Assembly (NCBI GenBank): GCA_958296045.1
Contig: CATQHT010000003.1
Span: 1,437,246 to 1,501,245, forward strand
Origin: Rhodothermales bacterium
Lineage (GTDB): Bacteria > Bacteroidota > Rhodothermia > Rhodothermales > Bin80
Direction: 5' to 3'
Length of the DNA: 64,000 nucleotides
Below the pieces are notes generated by a model, which saw only the letters and a list, made by a program, of their open reading frames with translations, searched no databases and was not told where the DNA came from. The position numbers and the translations under genes are program-made. The number at the start of each line of letters is the position of its first letter. The first letter of the stretch is position 1. Shown one piece after another: positions 26,978 through 36,341 of the stretch.

Positions 26978-27949
26978 ATGAACCCGTCCCAGCCTGTCTT
27001 GGGGAGCATTGAGGCTCCTGTAGATGCCCAGATCACTCCCGTGGATGACTCGCGTAGGCTTCTGATGAAGCTCTGCACCAACATGCTGCAACAACTGACG
27101 GCCGACTGGCCGATAGCCCCAGTGCAGCAGCCCCCTGTACCACCGCCCGTAGAAGCCCGAGCTAATGAGACGGCCGAGGACGCAGAGCCAGATGCTGCAC
27201 CGTTGAAGGAAGCATGGCAGCTGTTGGATTCTCGCAGTCTGGACGGCGACCCGATCGTGGCGTTTTGGCTACATGGGCTGTGCCCTCGCGGTGTGAACAT
27301 CGTGCTTGGTGTAGGTCTGACCCTAACGGGCTACCGGCGCATGCTCGGCCTCATAGAGTGCTACCCTGAAAACGTTTCAGCGCTTGTATCCTTCGTGCGG
27401 TCGCTGTCGGACCGTGGTTTATCAGCCGCTAACGGACTGCTCTGTGTACTGCCCAGCGGTACCGGGCTTCAATCGGCAGTGCAGGAGGTGTTTGGCCCCA
27501 AGGTCGTGATACAGCGCTGTCTCAATACGCTGTTGGATCACGTCACCTGTGGTCTTCCAGAAGATCTTATTCCCGTGTATCGCCATCGTCTCCGGCAGGC
27601 ATGGAATGCGTATGATGCCTTGGAAGCTGAACGCGTTCTCACTCATATTCACCAGGATTTGGTGCGCGTCAATCGTTCCGCAGCGAAGGCGTTAGCGGAG
27701 GGTCTGGAGCAATCGCTGACGGTTCAACGCACCGGTATGCTGCTTAGACTCGACCGGGGACTGCGTGTGATGCACTTTATGAATGCCATTGGTCGTCGCT
27801 TGCAGGCCCCTGCCAGCGCGGTCTTTCAGCGACGCGAACGGATGGCTTTGGCCCTGTTGGAGCACGAAGCGCAGCTGCGCCGTGTGGCCCATGCGGCCTA
27901 TCTCCCTCAACTCCGTAAGACGTTGTTCAACCTTACCCCTGTCCGATGA
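26978..27949 (+). CDS. Catalytically dead IS256-transposase-like protein, 323 aa
   Basis: From about residue 75 the protein aligns by eye with the downstream transposase: DPIVAFWLHGLCPRGVNIVL against TFAVLLLDGKYLASMQMIIA, SGTGLQSAVQEVFGPKVVIQRC against SRGLRSGVRKVFGDAAAYQRC, then LEQSLTVQRTGMLLRLDRGLR against LDDTLTLHRLGVQTQAVRDHL. At the three DDE positions it has His (FWLHG), Pro (VLPSG) and Asn (HFMNAI) in place of Asp, Asp and Glu. The N-terminal DNA-binding part is replaced by a Pro/Glu-rich linker. The reading frame is intact and its stop overlaps the next start (ATGA), so the pair is translationally coupled. A regulatory or accessory subunit role is inferred. ATG 26978 is preferred over an upstream GTG/ATG at 26918. 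Confidence 0.8.
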   Translation: MNPSQPVLGSIEAPVDAQITPVDDSRRLLMKLCTNMLQQLTADWPIAPVQQPPVPPPVEARANETAEDAEPDAAPLKEAWQLLDSRSLDGDPIVAFWLHGLCPRGVNIVLGVGLTLTGYRRMLGLIECYPENVSALVSFVRSLSDRGLSAANGLLCVLPSGTGLQSAVQEVFGPKVVIQRCLNTLLDHVTCGLPEDLIPVYRHRLRQAWNAYDALEAERVLTHIHQDLVRVNRSAAKALAEGLEQSLTVQRTGMLLRLDRGLRVMHFMNAIGRRLQAPASAVFQRRERMALALLEHEAQLRRVAHAAYLPQLRKTLFNLTPVR

Positions 27950-29247
27950 CTGATCCTTGTATGCCGACCCCATCCCTGTTCGATAGCTTTTGGGAACTTG
28001 CGCAAAGGGCCTATGTCAATTTGGCCCGTTGCCTTGTATCCTTCGATCGTTTTCTTCTCAAGCTCGCCACAATGGCCATGGAGGCCGAGGTTGATGCCAT
28101 ATGCGGCGCTCGTGGGAAGCACAACAAGACTGGTTTTCAGCGCTGGGGTACGAATCCCGGTTCCATCCGCATCGGTTTGGAACGGCTGCCGATTCGCGTT
28201 CCGCGAGTACGGAATGTGCGTACCAAGAAGGAGCGGCCCCTGGAAACGTACCGTCTTTTGAGCAGGCATGGGATTATTAATAAGGCACAGGTAACCGTTG
28301 GGTTGCTCAGTGGCTTGTCGCGGCGCAACTACAGACAGGCGGCGCAGGTCTTTGCAGAAAGCACGGGATTGAGCGCCAGCAGCGTAGGCCGTGCGTTTGT
28401 TGCGCGCACGGCCGAGCTGTTGAAGGAATTTGAGGATCGCCGATTCGACGATCAGACCTTTGCGGTGCTCCTACTTGACGGCAAGTACCTTGCCAGCATG
28501 CAGATGATAATCGCCATGGGCATCACGACCGAGGGCGAGAAGGTCGTGCTGGGGTTCACCGAAAGCCGTACTGAGAACGGTGCGCAAGTGGAGTCGCTGT
28601 TGCAGGACCTGGTGCGTCGGGGCTTCACTCATACCGATACTCTGTTAGTACAAGTGGACGGCAGTCGGGGGCTTCGAAGTGGCGTTCGTAAGGTGTTTGG
28701 GGATGCAGCCGCATACCAGCGGTGCCAATGGCACAAGAGAACCAACATAACACGACATATCAAGAACAAGCAAGAGGCGATGCGCATTAAGCAGCGGCTT
28801 CAGGAGGCCTGGGAATTGCCCACATACGCGGAAGCGCGGGCGGCTCTTGAGTCGGTGCAGGAGGAGCTTAAGGCGTCGTATCCAAGAGCCGCACGCAGTT
28901 TGGAGGAGGGCCTGGACGATACGCTGACGCTTCACCGATTGGGGGTGCAGACGCAGGCTGTAAGAGACCATCTAAAGACCACGAACATTATCGAGAACCT
29001 CAACAGCGTTATTGCAGCCCGCTCCCGGAACGTGAAGCGGTGGGGCTCATCGGATATGCGACAGCGCTGGCTCGGAGCGATCTTCATGCAGTACGAGTCC
29101 AACCTGACACCGATACAACGGGAAGACATGAAGGAACTGACCGAGCTGCTGGCCACTCCCAGGCGCCCGAGTATTAGTAGGGTTTCGGCTCAGCCTCTGC
29201 ACTCTAAGCAGCCAAGGCAGCTCCCACTGGCGTTGCCAGTGCAGTAG
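27946..29247 (+). CDS. IS256-family transposase (Transposase_mut), 433 aa
   Basis: Typical length and architecture: an N-terminal helical DNA-binding part, then the mutator-type DDE core with Asp in VLLLDGKYLAS, Asp in LVQVDGSRGLRSGV followed by YQRCQWHKRTNI, and Glu in TTNIIENLNSVIAARSRNVKRW. All three catalytic residues are present and the frame is open. The start ATG overlaps the stop of the upstream paralogue. The enzyme should use the IS256 copy-out or circle-forming mechanism. This is probably the active member of the pair. Confidence 0.95.
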   Translation: MTDPCMPTPSLFDSFWELAQRAYVNLARCLVSFDRFLLKLATMAMEAEVDAICGARGKHNKTGFQRWGTNPGSIRIGLERLPIRVPRVRNVRTKKERPLETYRLLSRHGIINKAQVTVGLLSGLSRRNYRQAAQVFAESTGLSASSVGRAFVARTAELLKEFEDRRFDDQTFAVLLLDGKYLASMQMIIAMGITTEGEKVVLGFTESRTENGAQVESLLQDLVRRGFTHTDTLLVQVDGSRGLRSGVRKVFGDAAAYQRCQWHKRTNITRHIKNKQEAMRIKQRLQEAWELPTYAEARAALESVQEELKASYPRAARSLEEGLDDTLTLHRLGVQTQAVRDHLKTTNIIENLNSVIAARSRNVKRWGSSDMRQRWLGAIFMQYESNLTPIQREDMKELTELLATPRRPSISRVSAQPLHSKQPRQLPLALPVQ

Positions 29248-29452
29248 AGCACTGCTGAGGTTGACTTAGCGCAAATCCGGCAGCTGCCTGGGCATTCTCG
29301 GACGGTGCACCCGGCCAGGATCGCCGCTTCACAGAGCGGTAAGCGGATACCCGCGCCTAATTGTGCTCAAAACGGCGCTCCACGGGGCTTCATAACTCCA
29401 GAAACACGCGCGTCAGCACGCTACTGACCCAATCTGGGCTGGCACCACCCTC

Positions 29453-29562
29453 TTTGAGTACCCAGACTCGATAAGCAGCATTTCCTATTGCTAAACGTCA
29501 CTTATATTGCGGTCCCATCTCGGCAGTAATCGCCGATAGCCAACTACGAATGGTGCAATCCC
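29453..29562 (+). repeat. 110-bp dispersed repeat, copy B
   Basis: Same sequence family as 17737-17846, in the same orientation, with about ten substitutions. It ends some 15 bp before a decayed IS66 fragment. It may be part of an IS66-associated or other small non-autonomous element. Confidence 0.85.
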
Positions 29563-29578
29563 CGGCGGGGCCACGCCG

Positions 29579-29998
29579 ACCGACCGCTACAAGGCGCGTC
29601 AAAGAGAAGCGGTCCCCATCCCTGGAAGACCTGAAGGCATCGCTTCAAGAACACACCAACGCGCAACTGGCATCTACGCGCTGCTAGAAACCTCCAACAC
29701 TTAGATGCCCAAGACAGGCTCGAAGATGTGGTAGCGCGCGTGCCCACTCCTACCACAGCACTACGCGAGCCGCTCCCCCAGCGGCGGACCTACCTTGAAA
29801 CTTCCGCGACCCCACAGACACCGCTCCCACCAGGGCGTGCCTGCGCATAAGACCCGCTGTGCCACTCCCAAGCGCGAGACATGCACCGCACTGCGCAGGC
29901 GCCCAAGCACCCTGCGCATGCCTACCGCTACCATCCCCGCAGCGCCCAGCGGTCCGCTCCAGCAGCGGCCCTAGGACACTAACCCCAGCAAGATGTGC
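29579..29998 (+). pseudogene. Decayed IS66 tnpC 3' end plus right terminus
   Basis: The stretch starting CTACAAGGCGCGTCAAAGAG and the GAAGACCTGAAGGCAT segment match the intact tnpC at 26220-26275. An internal deletion removes the active-site Glu region, after which similarity resumes with the final ~40 codons (CTGCGCATAAG end) and the non-coding tail to about 29998. Several frameshifts and stops are present. Confidence 0.8.
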
Positions 29999-30294
29999 CG
30001 CTCAAAAGCACGCGCCACCGTGCATTCCATGGCCTGAAGGCAAACACGACGGCGAAAAATAGTCCTCGGCATGCTACCAGTCAGCTGAAATACCCCCGAA
30101 AAACCGGATTTTCGGACGGATACCATGATGCTGCATGTAGACGGTATCGTGCCCTACCGGTCGTTCTGGTGATACGACCGAATCAATTCCTCACCACAGG
30201 CTGGACTGCCGGGAATCGCTGATCCAGGCGCACCGGCTTCTGCTGTCGGGTCTGGCTCAGACCTTCGTGCACCATCCACAGCGGCCGCTACAGC
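29999..30294. other. Non-coding spacer before IS30 pseudogene
   Basis: Nothing recognisable apart from the probable IS30 right end near 30230-30294. Confidence 0.35.
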
Positions 30295-31253
30295 CTACCG
30301 CGCGCCAATGAAGACCTCCGCCGGTGTGCGGTAACCCAAGCACTTACGTGGACGATCGTTCAGTATCGTCTGTCCCCGCATTACCGCTGCTGGCTCAACA
30401 GAGCGGAAGTTGGGCGCCTTCGGAAAGTATTACCGTACCAGGCCATTGGTGTGCTCGTTCAGGCCACGCTCTAAGGAATGGTACGGCTGCGCAAAGTAAA
30501 ACGACGCTGAAAGGGCCCGGGCGATTTGCTCGCGATGGGCGAATTCCTTCCCGTTGTCCGCCGTGATGGTAAGCACCCGATCCTTCACCGGTTTCAGACA
30601 CGCTACGATCGCGCGGCGGACACCGATCGCAGCCTTCGAAGATACCAGCGCAAGAAACGTGCATCTCGACGCACGGTCGACCATCGATACTAACGCACCC
30701 TGGTGCTTGCCCCCAATGATCGTATCCACCTCCTGGTCGCCTATACGCGTCTTCCTCTCCACTATGGAATCCCGTTCGCTGATGTCTACACGATTCGGTA
30801 TCAGGCCGCGCCCAGCACCGCGCTGGCTACGCCTCCTGTAACGCTTACCGCTACGGCGAAGTAGCTTGTACAACGATCCGCCAGCTACCCTGTTGCTCCA
30901 AATGTACCGGTAGATCCATGTGGTGCTCAACGCAACGACCCCATCATGACGAAGCCGACCCGCGATTGGCTCCAGACTCCAGTGCAAGGCAAGCTTCTCG
31001 CGCACCATGGCCCACAGCGCTGCGGTCATCTTACGAGGATGCAACGACGCTTTCTGGCGCCGCACACGAGCCAGTCGGTCCGCCTGCTTATACCGATAGC
31101 CTCTACCGCCACTGTTGCGCCGCACCTCTCGACTGATCGTCGATGGCAAACGACCCAACTGCCGCGCTATGGCGCGTATTGAATCCCCCGCTTCTTCAAC
31201 GCATGAATCTGACACCTTTCCTCGTACGAAAGGTGACGGTAGCCCTTTGCCAT
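30295..31253 (-). pseudogene. IS30-family transposase with frameshift and premature stop
   Basis: ATG 31253 begins MAKGYRHLSYEERCQIHALK, the IS30 HTH. The frame breaks near 31185 and resumes as SIRAIARQLGRLPSTISREV. The DDE core follows: QEVDTIIGG (Asp), ITADNGKEFAHR (Asp), YHSLERGLNEHTNG (Glu). A TAA at 30430-30432 cuts the protein just before YFPKAPNF; reading through it gives the usual ending RPRKCLGYRTPAEVF and a stop at 30295. Two independent lesions make an active product unlikely. The element is otherwise full length. Confidence 0.9.
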
Positions 31254-31557
31254 CTGATACCCTCCAATGATGAAGCCACAATTCATACCAACAGCCTCTG
31301 GACCTTGCGGCTCCATCGGGATGCCAACGCGCTCGCCAACCCATTGCTCTGCCAAATCAAGTGTTGCACTTCCTTGCTAAATGGGCCTTATAAATCAAAA
31401 GGAAGATCTATCAGGAAAGCGACCTTTTGAAGCCATTTAGCCCGCGAGTCTTGGCCATTCAAACATTCAGCACGCAATAGCCTCTTCGGACAGCTGATTA
31501 CGACAGGCTCTACCACAACATATCGCCCGTACGGCCCCACACGGCCCGCTGTCCGTG
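31254..31557. other. Non-coding gap between IS30 and the FGGY kinase gene
   Basis: Includes the IS30 left end (somewhere in 31254-31400). The remaining sequence shows no gene or clear terminator. Confidence 0.35.
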
Positions 31558-32937
31558 CTATTGAGCGTGTAGTTGCTCTATAAAGCGGACGTACGCCTCG
31601 TCGTAGGCGCTATGAGATCTCGGTTCGAAGGTCGCCGCGACGCGTGTCATGGACCGCATGGCTGCTGTGACATCTCCCAGGTCGGTCCCCGCGGCCGCAA
31701 GGATGGCAGCACCCATGGCGGCTTCGGGACATGCAGCACGGTACACCAAACGGTGGCATACGTCTGCGCGGCACTGCATCCATTCATCGCTGCGGCTGCC
31801 TCCACCAGTAGCATATACGGCGCCACCACTGGTGCCCATTGTGCAATCCAAAATGTCATAAGCTCGGCGCTCCAGCAATGCCGTCCCCTGAAGGCAGGCC
31901 GCATAACGCTCGGCCAGTCGCACCCCTTCGGGCAAAAAGCCTTGAACATCCAGATTCACAAAGGGAAATCGCTCACCTGTGCCAATCAGCGGGTAAGCCA
32001 GATGAGATGTGGGAAGGAGCGCCGCGGCCTGCTGATCAAGCTGTGCTGGGGCATGCCCTCTGAACCAGTGTTCAATCCAGGCTGCTCCCGTGTTGCTGGC
32101 CGCACCTGGCAGCCACAGCCCACCTGGCAGACGATGCGAGTACACGTGAGGCGCCTGCACCGGCTTGCGGCTTAGCCCCTTGAATATCAGCGTCGTGCCA
32201 AGTGAGGTGTTGTAGTCTCCGCAGCGCTGCAAACCGCTCGCAAGGGCGCCCGCTGTGCCATCGGTGGCACCGGCCAGCACCGGCAACCCTCTCGGAAGGT
32301 GCGTCTCACGTGCCGCGTGGCGAGACAAGTGGCCGACTATAGTGCCGGGCGCTGCTACAGGCGGCAATCGCTCCCGAATCTCCTCATCAATCCATGCGGG
32401 CCACGCCTCTCTGATGAGGTCGTAACCCATCTTCAGCGCATTGGAATAGTCCGATGCGAAGACGCCCGTAAGGCGACCGATCATCCAATCCGCCGGGTGG
32501 CACAGCCGAGCCGTGCGCGCGAAGAGTGCTGGGCGACGACGACGCACCCAATGCGCCTTCGGCAACGAAAACGACGCAGAAAACGTGAACGGGACGGGGT
32601 GCTGCGCAGCTTCTAGTAGCTCCGCCTCACGGTGCGCACGCGAATCATTGTACTGAATCGCAGGAGCGAGCGCCTCGCCGTCACGGTCAGCGCAGATCAG
32701 CGTACCTGAGGTGCCCACAACGGCCAAGCCACGCACTGATCGTCCGAGCCGGCATGCGCTCTGCGCCAGTGAGCGCGTTACGCCTGTCAAAGCTTGCCAC
32801 CAGAGCTTGGGATCTACGGTGCTGCGGTCCCATGGCTGGCGGCTCTCAGCAACCACATAACCCGCCGCGTCAGACGCCAAGCCACGCAAACCACTGGTGC
32901 CGAGGTCAAGGCCAAGATAGAGCGAACCTGGACCCAT
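31558..32937 (-). CDS. FGGY-family carbohydrate kinase, 459 aa
   Basis: An ASKHA-fold sugar kinase: phosphate-1 motif [17 protein letters not shown] at residues 7-23, [12 protein letters not shown], the catalytic region [14 protein letters not shown], and a C-terminal ATP-binding segment [17 protein letters not shown]. The substrate (xylulose, ribulose or another) cannot be told from sequence. The start must be ATG 32937, because the first beta-strand begins only six residues later. That ATG overlaps the CCA end of the upstream tRNA-Ser gene (its A is the last base of CCA). No other sugar-catabolism gene is adjacent. Confidence 0.92.
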   Translation of the reverse strand: MGPGSLYLGLDLGTSGLRGLASDAAGYVVAESRQPWDRSTVDPKLWWQALTGVTRSLAQSACRLGRSVRGLAVVGTSGTLICADRDGEALAPAIQYNDSRAHREAELLEAAQHPVPFTFSASFSLPKAHWVRRRRPALFARTARLCHPADWMIGRLTGVFASDYSNALKMGYDLIREAWPAWIDEEIRERLPPVAAPGTIVGHLSRHAARETHLPRGLPVLAGATDGTAGALASGLQRCGDYNTSLGTTLIFKGLSRKPVQAPHVYSHRLPGGLWLPGAASNTGAAWIEHWFRGHAPAQLDQQAAALLPTSHLAYPLIGTGERFPFVNLDVQGFLPEGVRLAERYAACLQGTALLERRAYDILDCTMGTSGGAVYATGGGSRSDEWMQCRADVCHRLVYRAACPEAAMGAAILAAAGTDLGDVTAAMRSMTRVAATFEPRSHSAYDEAYVRFIEQLHAQ

Positions 32938-33024
32938 GGCGGAGGGGGAGGGATTCGAACCCCCGGTGCCTGACGGCACGCTGGTTTTCAAGACCAGTGC
33001 ATTCGACCACTCTGCCACCCCTCC
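32937..33024 (-). tRNA. tRNA-Ser (anticodon TGA)
   Basis: A class II tRNA with long variable arm. Acceptor GGAGGGG pairs with CCCCTCC followed by discriminator G and encoded CCA; D-stem GCA/TGC; anticodon loop CTTGAAA in stem CTGGT/ACCAG gives TGA; T-arm GGGGGTTCGAATCCCTC (one G-T pair). The last A of the encoded CCA is the A of the kinase start codon. Confidence 0.96.
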
Positions 33025-33053
33025 CAGGCACCCACGCCCTGGCCACGGCGCAG

Positions 33054-33141
33054 CGGAGAGGGTGGGATTCGAACCCACGATGGGCGGTAAACCCATACTC
33101 CCTTAGCAGGGGAGCGCCTTCAGCCGCTCGGCCACCTCTCC
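33054..33141 (-). tRNA. tRNA-Ser (anticodon GCT)
   Basis: A second class II tRNA. Acceptor GGAGAGG/CCTCTCC with discriminator G; anticodon loop CTGCTAA in stem CTCCC/GGGAG gives GCT; T-arm GTGGGTTCGAATCCCAC. CCA is not encoded. It lies 29 bp upstream of tRNA-Ser(TGA), so the two are probably cotranscribed. Confidence 0.96.
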
Positions 33142-33205
33142 GTTTGGGCAGACTTTGCCTTGTACAGTTGAGCGTCAACCAGGAATATATCGCCAAGTTC
33201 CGCCA

Positions 33206-33230
33206 AGCGGACCTGTACTACCGGTCCGCT
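33206..33230. other. 8-bp perfect stem-loop between atpG and the tRNA pair
   Basis: AGCGGACC (33206-33213) and GGTCCGCT (33223-33230) form a stem with a 9-nt loop, 38 bp after the atpG stop. There is no T-tract on the minus strand, so a terminator role is uncertain. Confidence 0.4.
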
Positions 33231-33267
33231 GCCTCAGGTGACGAAGGGGCCGTGGGCTGATTGCGCC

Positions 33268-34203
33268 TTACCGGGAAGCGTCCTCAAGCGCGCTGGCGCC
33301 CGAAATAATCTCAAGAATCTCGGACGTGATAGCACTCTGGCGTGCGCGATTGTACTTCAAACGCAGCGCACGAAGCAGCTCGTCGGCGTTGGAGGTAGCA
33401 TTGTCCATTGCCACCATGCGGGCGCCCTGCTCCGCCGCGTTGGATTCCAGAAGGGCCCGCCAGATCTGATAATTCACCTGCTGCGGCAGCAGGTACTCGA
33501 AAATCGTGCGCGGGCCAGGCTCAAACAGGTAGTTGGCCACGAAGCGCTTGCGCAAATCGGGAAGGTCGCGCCCCTCAGCCGCCATAACCGGCGTAAGAAA
33601 CTGCTCTCTTGGAATCGGCAACAGCGGCTCCACGATGCGGTTCTGACTTATCGTGTTCTTGAATTCGTTGTAAACGATGCTGACCTCGTCCCAGCGACCG
33701 CTGCGAAACCCCTCCGAAGCGATGCCGCCGATCTCATAGGCCGTCTGGAAACGCAAGCCCCGAAACACGCCGCTGTAATTGCCCGCTAACCGAAACTTGC
33801 GCCTAGCGAAGTACTCCTGTCCTTTGCGCCCGACTGGCAGCACATGCAGATGGCCCTGGGCCCTTATATCGCGGTAAGCATCGCGAAAAAGGTGCTCCGC
33901 CCGCTTGATGATGTTGCTATTGAATGCACCAGCCAGACCGCGGTCTCCGGTGACCACGATTACTAGTGCCGCGGTGACCTCCTGACGCTCGGCAAAGAGC
34001 GGGTGCACCTGTTCGTCAAACTCGCCGTGCTGCACGAGATGCGAAATGGTCTCTGCGATCTTGTTCGCGTAGGGCCGCGTCCGAAAGATGCCTTCCTGCG
34101 CACGGCGAAGCTTGGCCGCGGCCACCATCTTCATGGCGCGGGTGACCTGCTGCGTGTTTTTTACGCTGCCGATACGCGTGCGTATGTCACGCAGCGTGGC
34201 CAT
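33268..34203 (-). CDS. atpG: ATP synthase F1 gamma subunit
   Basis: 311 residues with the gamma N-terminal coiled coil ([20 protein letters not shown], then TRAMKMVAAAKLRRAQ) and the C-terminal helix with the conserved MVAMDNATSNADELLRALRL and YNRARQSAITSEILEIISGA. It forms the rotating central stalk of F1. Its ATG overlaps the atpA stop (TGATG). It is the last gene of this atp operon; atpD and atpC are absent, as in many Bacteroidota-type genomes, where they are encoded elsewhere. Confidence 0.97.
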   Translation of the reverse strand: MATLRDIRTRIGSVKNTQQVTRAMKMVAAAKLRRAQEGIFRTRPYANKIAETISHLVQHGEFDEQVHPLFAERQEVTAALVIVVTGDRGLAGAFNSNIIKRAEHLFRDAYRDIRAQGHLHVLPVGRKGQEYFARRKFRLAGNYSGVFRGLRFQTAYEIGGIASEGFRSGRWDEVSIVYNEFKNTISQNRIVEPLLPIPREQFLTPVMAAEGRDLPDLRKRFVANYLFEPGPRTIFEYLLPQQVNYQIWRALLESNAAEQGARMVAMDNATSNADELLRALRLKYNRARQSAITSEILEIISGASALEDASR

Positions 34204-35798
34204 CAGCCCTTGGCGGTGTAAAGGTCGGCCAAACGCCTAGCCTCATTGCGCACGATGTCGCGCACCTCATCGGTGAGCTTGCCGCTATCCCGTATCATTG
34301 CTAACGCTTCGGGCTGACGTGTGCGCAGGTTGTCGACGAATTCGGTTTCAAAGCGCGGGATGTCCGTTACCGCCACCGTATCTAGTAGCCCTTCGCTGCC
34401 CGCAAGTATGATCGCCACCTGCTCTTCAACTGCTACGGGTGCGAATTGCCCCTGCTTTAGCAGTTCCACCAGGCGCTCGCCACGCCGCAGCTGACGCTGG
34501 GTGGCAGGATCCAAGTCGGACCCGAACTTGGAAAATGCCTCGAGCTCCCGGTACTGTGCCAGATCCAGCCGGAGCATGCCAGCCGCGCTCTTCATGGCCT
34601 TTATCTGCGCGCTGCCACCGACGCGACTAACGGAAATCCCCACATTGATGGCTGGGCGCACGCCCGCATTGAAGAGATCGGGCTCCAGATAAATCTGACC
34701 GTCCGTGATGGAAATCACGTTGGTGGGGATATAGGCGTCCACAGCACCCGCCTGGGTCTCAATGACCGGCAGGGCGGTGAGGGATCCACCTCCTTTGACG
34801 TGGCCCTTCAGCGAGGGCGGCAGGTCATTCATATGCTGGGCAATCTCCTCGCTGCGCGTGATTTTGGCTGCGCGCTCCAGAAGCCGCGAGTGCAGGTAGA
34901 ATACATCCCCAGGGTAGGCCTCGCGCCCAGGTGGCCGCCGAAGCAGGAGGGATACCTGCCGATAGGCAACAGCCTGTTTGGACAAGTCATCGTAGATGAC
35001 CAGCGCATGGCGCCCCGTGTCTCGAAAATATTCCCCGATGCAGGCGCCGGTAAACGGCGCGATAAACTGGAGCGGTGCGGCCACCGACGCCGGAGCATTG
35101 ACAATTACGGTGTAGTCACGTGCGCCATGCTCATCAAGCGCTTTGGCCACCTGTGCGACGGTGGAAGCCTTCTGCCCGATAGCCACATAGATGCAGAATA
35201 CCGGGTCATCTGTGTCGTGCGTCCGTCGCTGGCTGATGATGGCATCTACCAGGACGGCAGTCTTGCCGGTCTGGCGGTCGCCGATCACAAGCTCCCGCTG
35301 TCCCCGTCCGATGGGGATCATCGAGTCAATGGCCTTGATGCCCGTGATGACTGGCTGCGACACGGGCTCACGGTAGATGACGCCTGGGGCTTTGCGCTCC
35401 AGCGGCATTTCCCAGCGTTTGCCCGTCAGCGGTCCTTGCCCGTCGATCGGTTCTCCTAGCGGGTCTATCACGCGGCCGAGCATACTTTCGGTCACCTGGA
35501 CTGAGGCGATGCGCCGTGTGCGGCGCGCCTCATCGCCCTCTTTGACCTCATGTATGGCGCCAAAGAGGACAACGCCCACATTGTCTTCCTCCAGGTTGAG
35601 CACCATGCCGGTGACGTTGCGTCCGGGAAACTCAACCAGTTCGCCCGCCTGGATGTGTGAAAGTCCATACAGGTGGGCGATCCCGTCGCCTACCTGCAGG
35701 ACCGTGCCGACCTCGTAGACATCGGATGCGGTGTTAAAGCCACTCAGTTCCCGACGCAGGATCGCAGTGACTTCGTCCGGTCGCATTGCGGTTGCCAT
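34203..35798 (-). CDS. atpA: ATP synthase F1 alpha subunit
   Basis: 531 residues. The beta-barrel N-terminus is followed by the nucleotide-binding domain with Walker [11 protein letters not shown] (~residues 172-181), the [17 protein letters not shown] and [20 protein letters not shown] segments and the arginine-finger region [11 protein letters not shown]. It forms the regulatory nucleotide sites of F1 at the inner membrane. Gene spacing is tight (9 bp after atpH). All expected landmarks are intact. Confidence 0.98.
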   Translation of the reverse strand: MATAMRPDEVTAILRRELSGFNTASDVYEVGTVLQVGDGIAHLYGLSHIQAGELVEFPGRNVTGMVLNLEEDNVGVVLFGAIHEVKEGDEARRTRRIASVQVTESMLGRVIDPLGEPIDGQGPLTGKRWEMPLERKAPGVIYREPVSQPVITGIKAIDSMIPIGRGQRELVIGDRQTGKTAVLVDAIISQRRTHDTDDPVFCIYVAIGQKASTVAQVAKALDEHGARDYTVIVNAPASVAAPLQFIAPFTGACIGEYFRDTGRHALVIYDDLSKQAVAYRQVSLLLRRPPGREAYPGDVFYLHSRLLERAAKITRSEEIAQHMNDLPPSLKGHVKGGGSLTALPVIETQAGAVDAYIPTNVISITDGQIYLEPDLFNAGVRPAINVGISVSRVGGSAQIKAMKSAAGMLRLDLAQYRELEAFSKFGSDLDPATQRQLRRGERLVELLKQGQFAPVAVEEQVAIILAGSEGLLDTVAVTDIPRFETEFVDNLRTRQPEALAMIRDSGKLTDEVRDIVRNEARRLADLYTAKG

Positions 35799-35807
35799 AA
35801 GTGCTTT

Positions 35808-36338
35808 CTATACTTCCTGTCGCTGAACCCGACTGCGCAGCTGCGAGAGCTGATGGCGGACGCTTCCGTCGTAGACGGTGTCACCAATGCGCAGGATCAT
35901 GCCCCCTAAGAGGGAAGCGTCTTCGGTGATTTCGAGGCGGATCGCGGTGCCGATCTTTTTCTGCAGGACCGCTTGGATACGGCGCAGACCCGCCACAGAG
36001 GGCGCATAGCAGGTGCGCGCATGCACTGGCGTGATGCCAAGAGCTTCCTCACGGATACGCCGGTATGCCTGTGCAATCGGCAAAAGAAGCGCTTCCCGTT
36101 GGCGCTGAGCCAAGAGTCGAATGAAGCGCAGTACTATCACCTCAACGCGGCCGCCAAAGATGGCCTCGAGCACCGCGAGCTTTTTGGTTCCCGGTACAAC
36201 AGGGCTTGTCAAGCAGCGCCGCAGCTCACCTGAGCCTTCCAGCGTTTTGCGAATAAGCTCCATGTCCTGGTGAAGCGCCTTGGGCGCCTCCGCATAGAGG
36301 ACCCGCGCATAGCGGTCCACAATAATCTGATCGGACAT
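35808..36338 (-). CDS. atpH: ATP synthase F1 delta subunit
   Basis: 176 residues of the OSCP/delta family: N-terminal helical domain (DQIIVDRYARVLYAEAPKAL), middle FIRLLAQRQREALLLPIAQA, and the C-terminal domain ending LLGGMILRIGDTVYDGSVRH. It links F1 to the peripheral stalk. It sits 3 bp after atpF and 9 bp before atpA in the operon. Confidence 0.95.
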   Translation of the reverse strand: MSDQIIVDRYARVLYAEAPKALHQDMELIRKTLEGSGELRRCLTSPVVPGTKKLAVLEAIFGGRVEVIVLRFIRLLAQRQREALLLPIAQAYRRIREEALGITPVHARTCYAPSVAGLRRIQAVLQKKIGTAIRLEITEDASLLGGMILRIGDTVYDGSVRHQLSQLRSRVQRQEV

Positions 36339-36341
36339 CGC

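Larger units (their letters stand above)
26900..29260 (+). mobile_element. IS256-family element with two transposase-like genes
   Basis: Two coupled genes on one strand: a degenerate transposase paralogue (26978-27949) and an intact IS256 transposase (27946-29247), overlapping by ATGA. The limits given are approximate because inverted repeats could not be matched with confidence. The element sits directly beside the IS66 right end. Confidence 0.7.
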
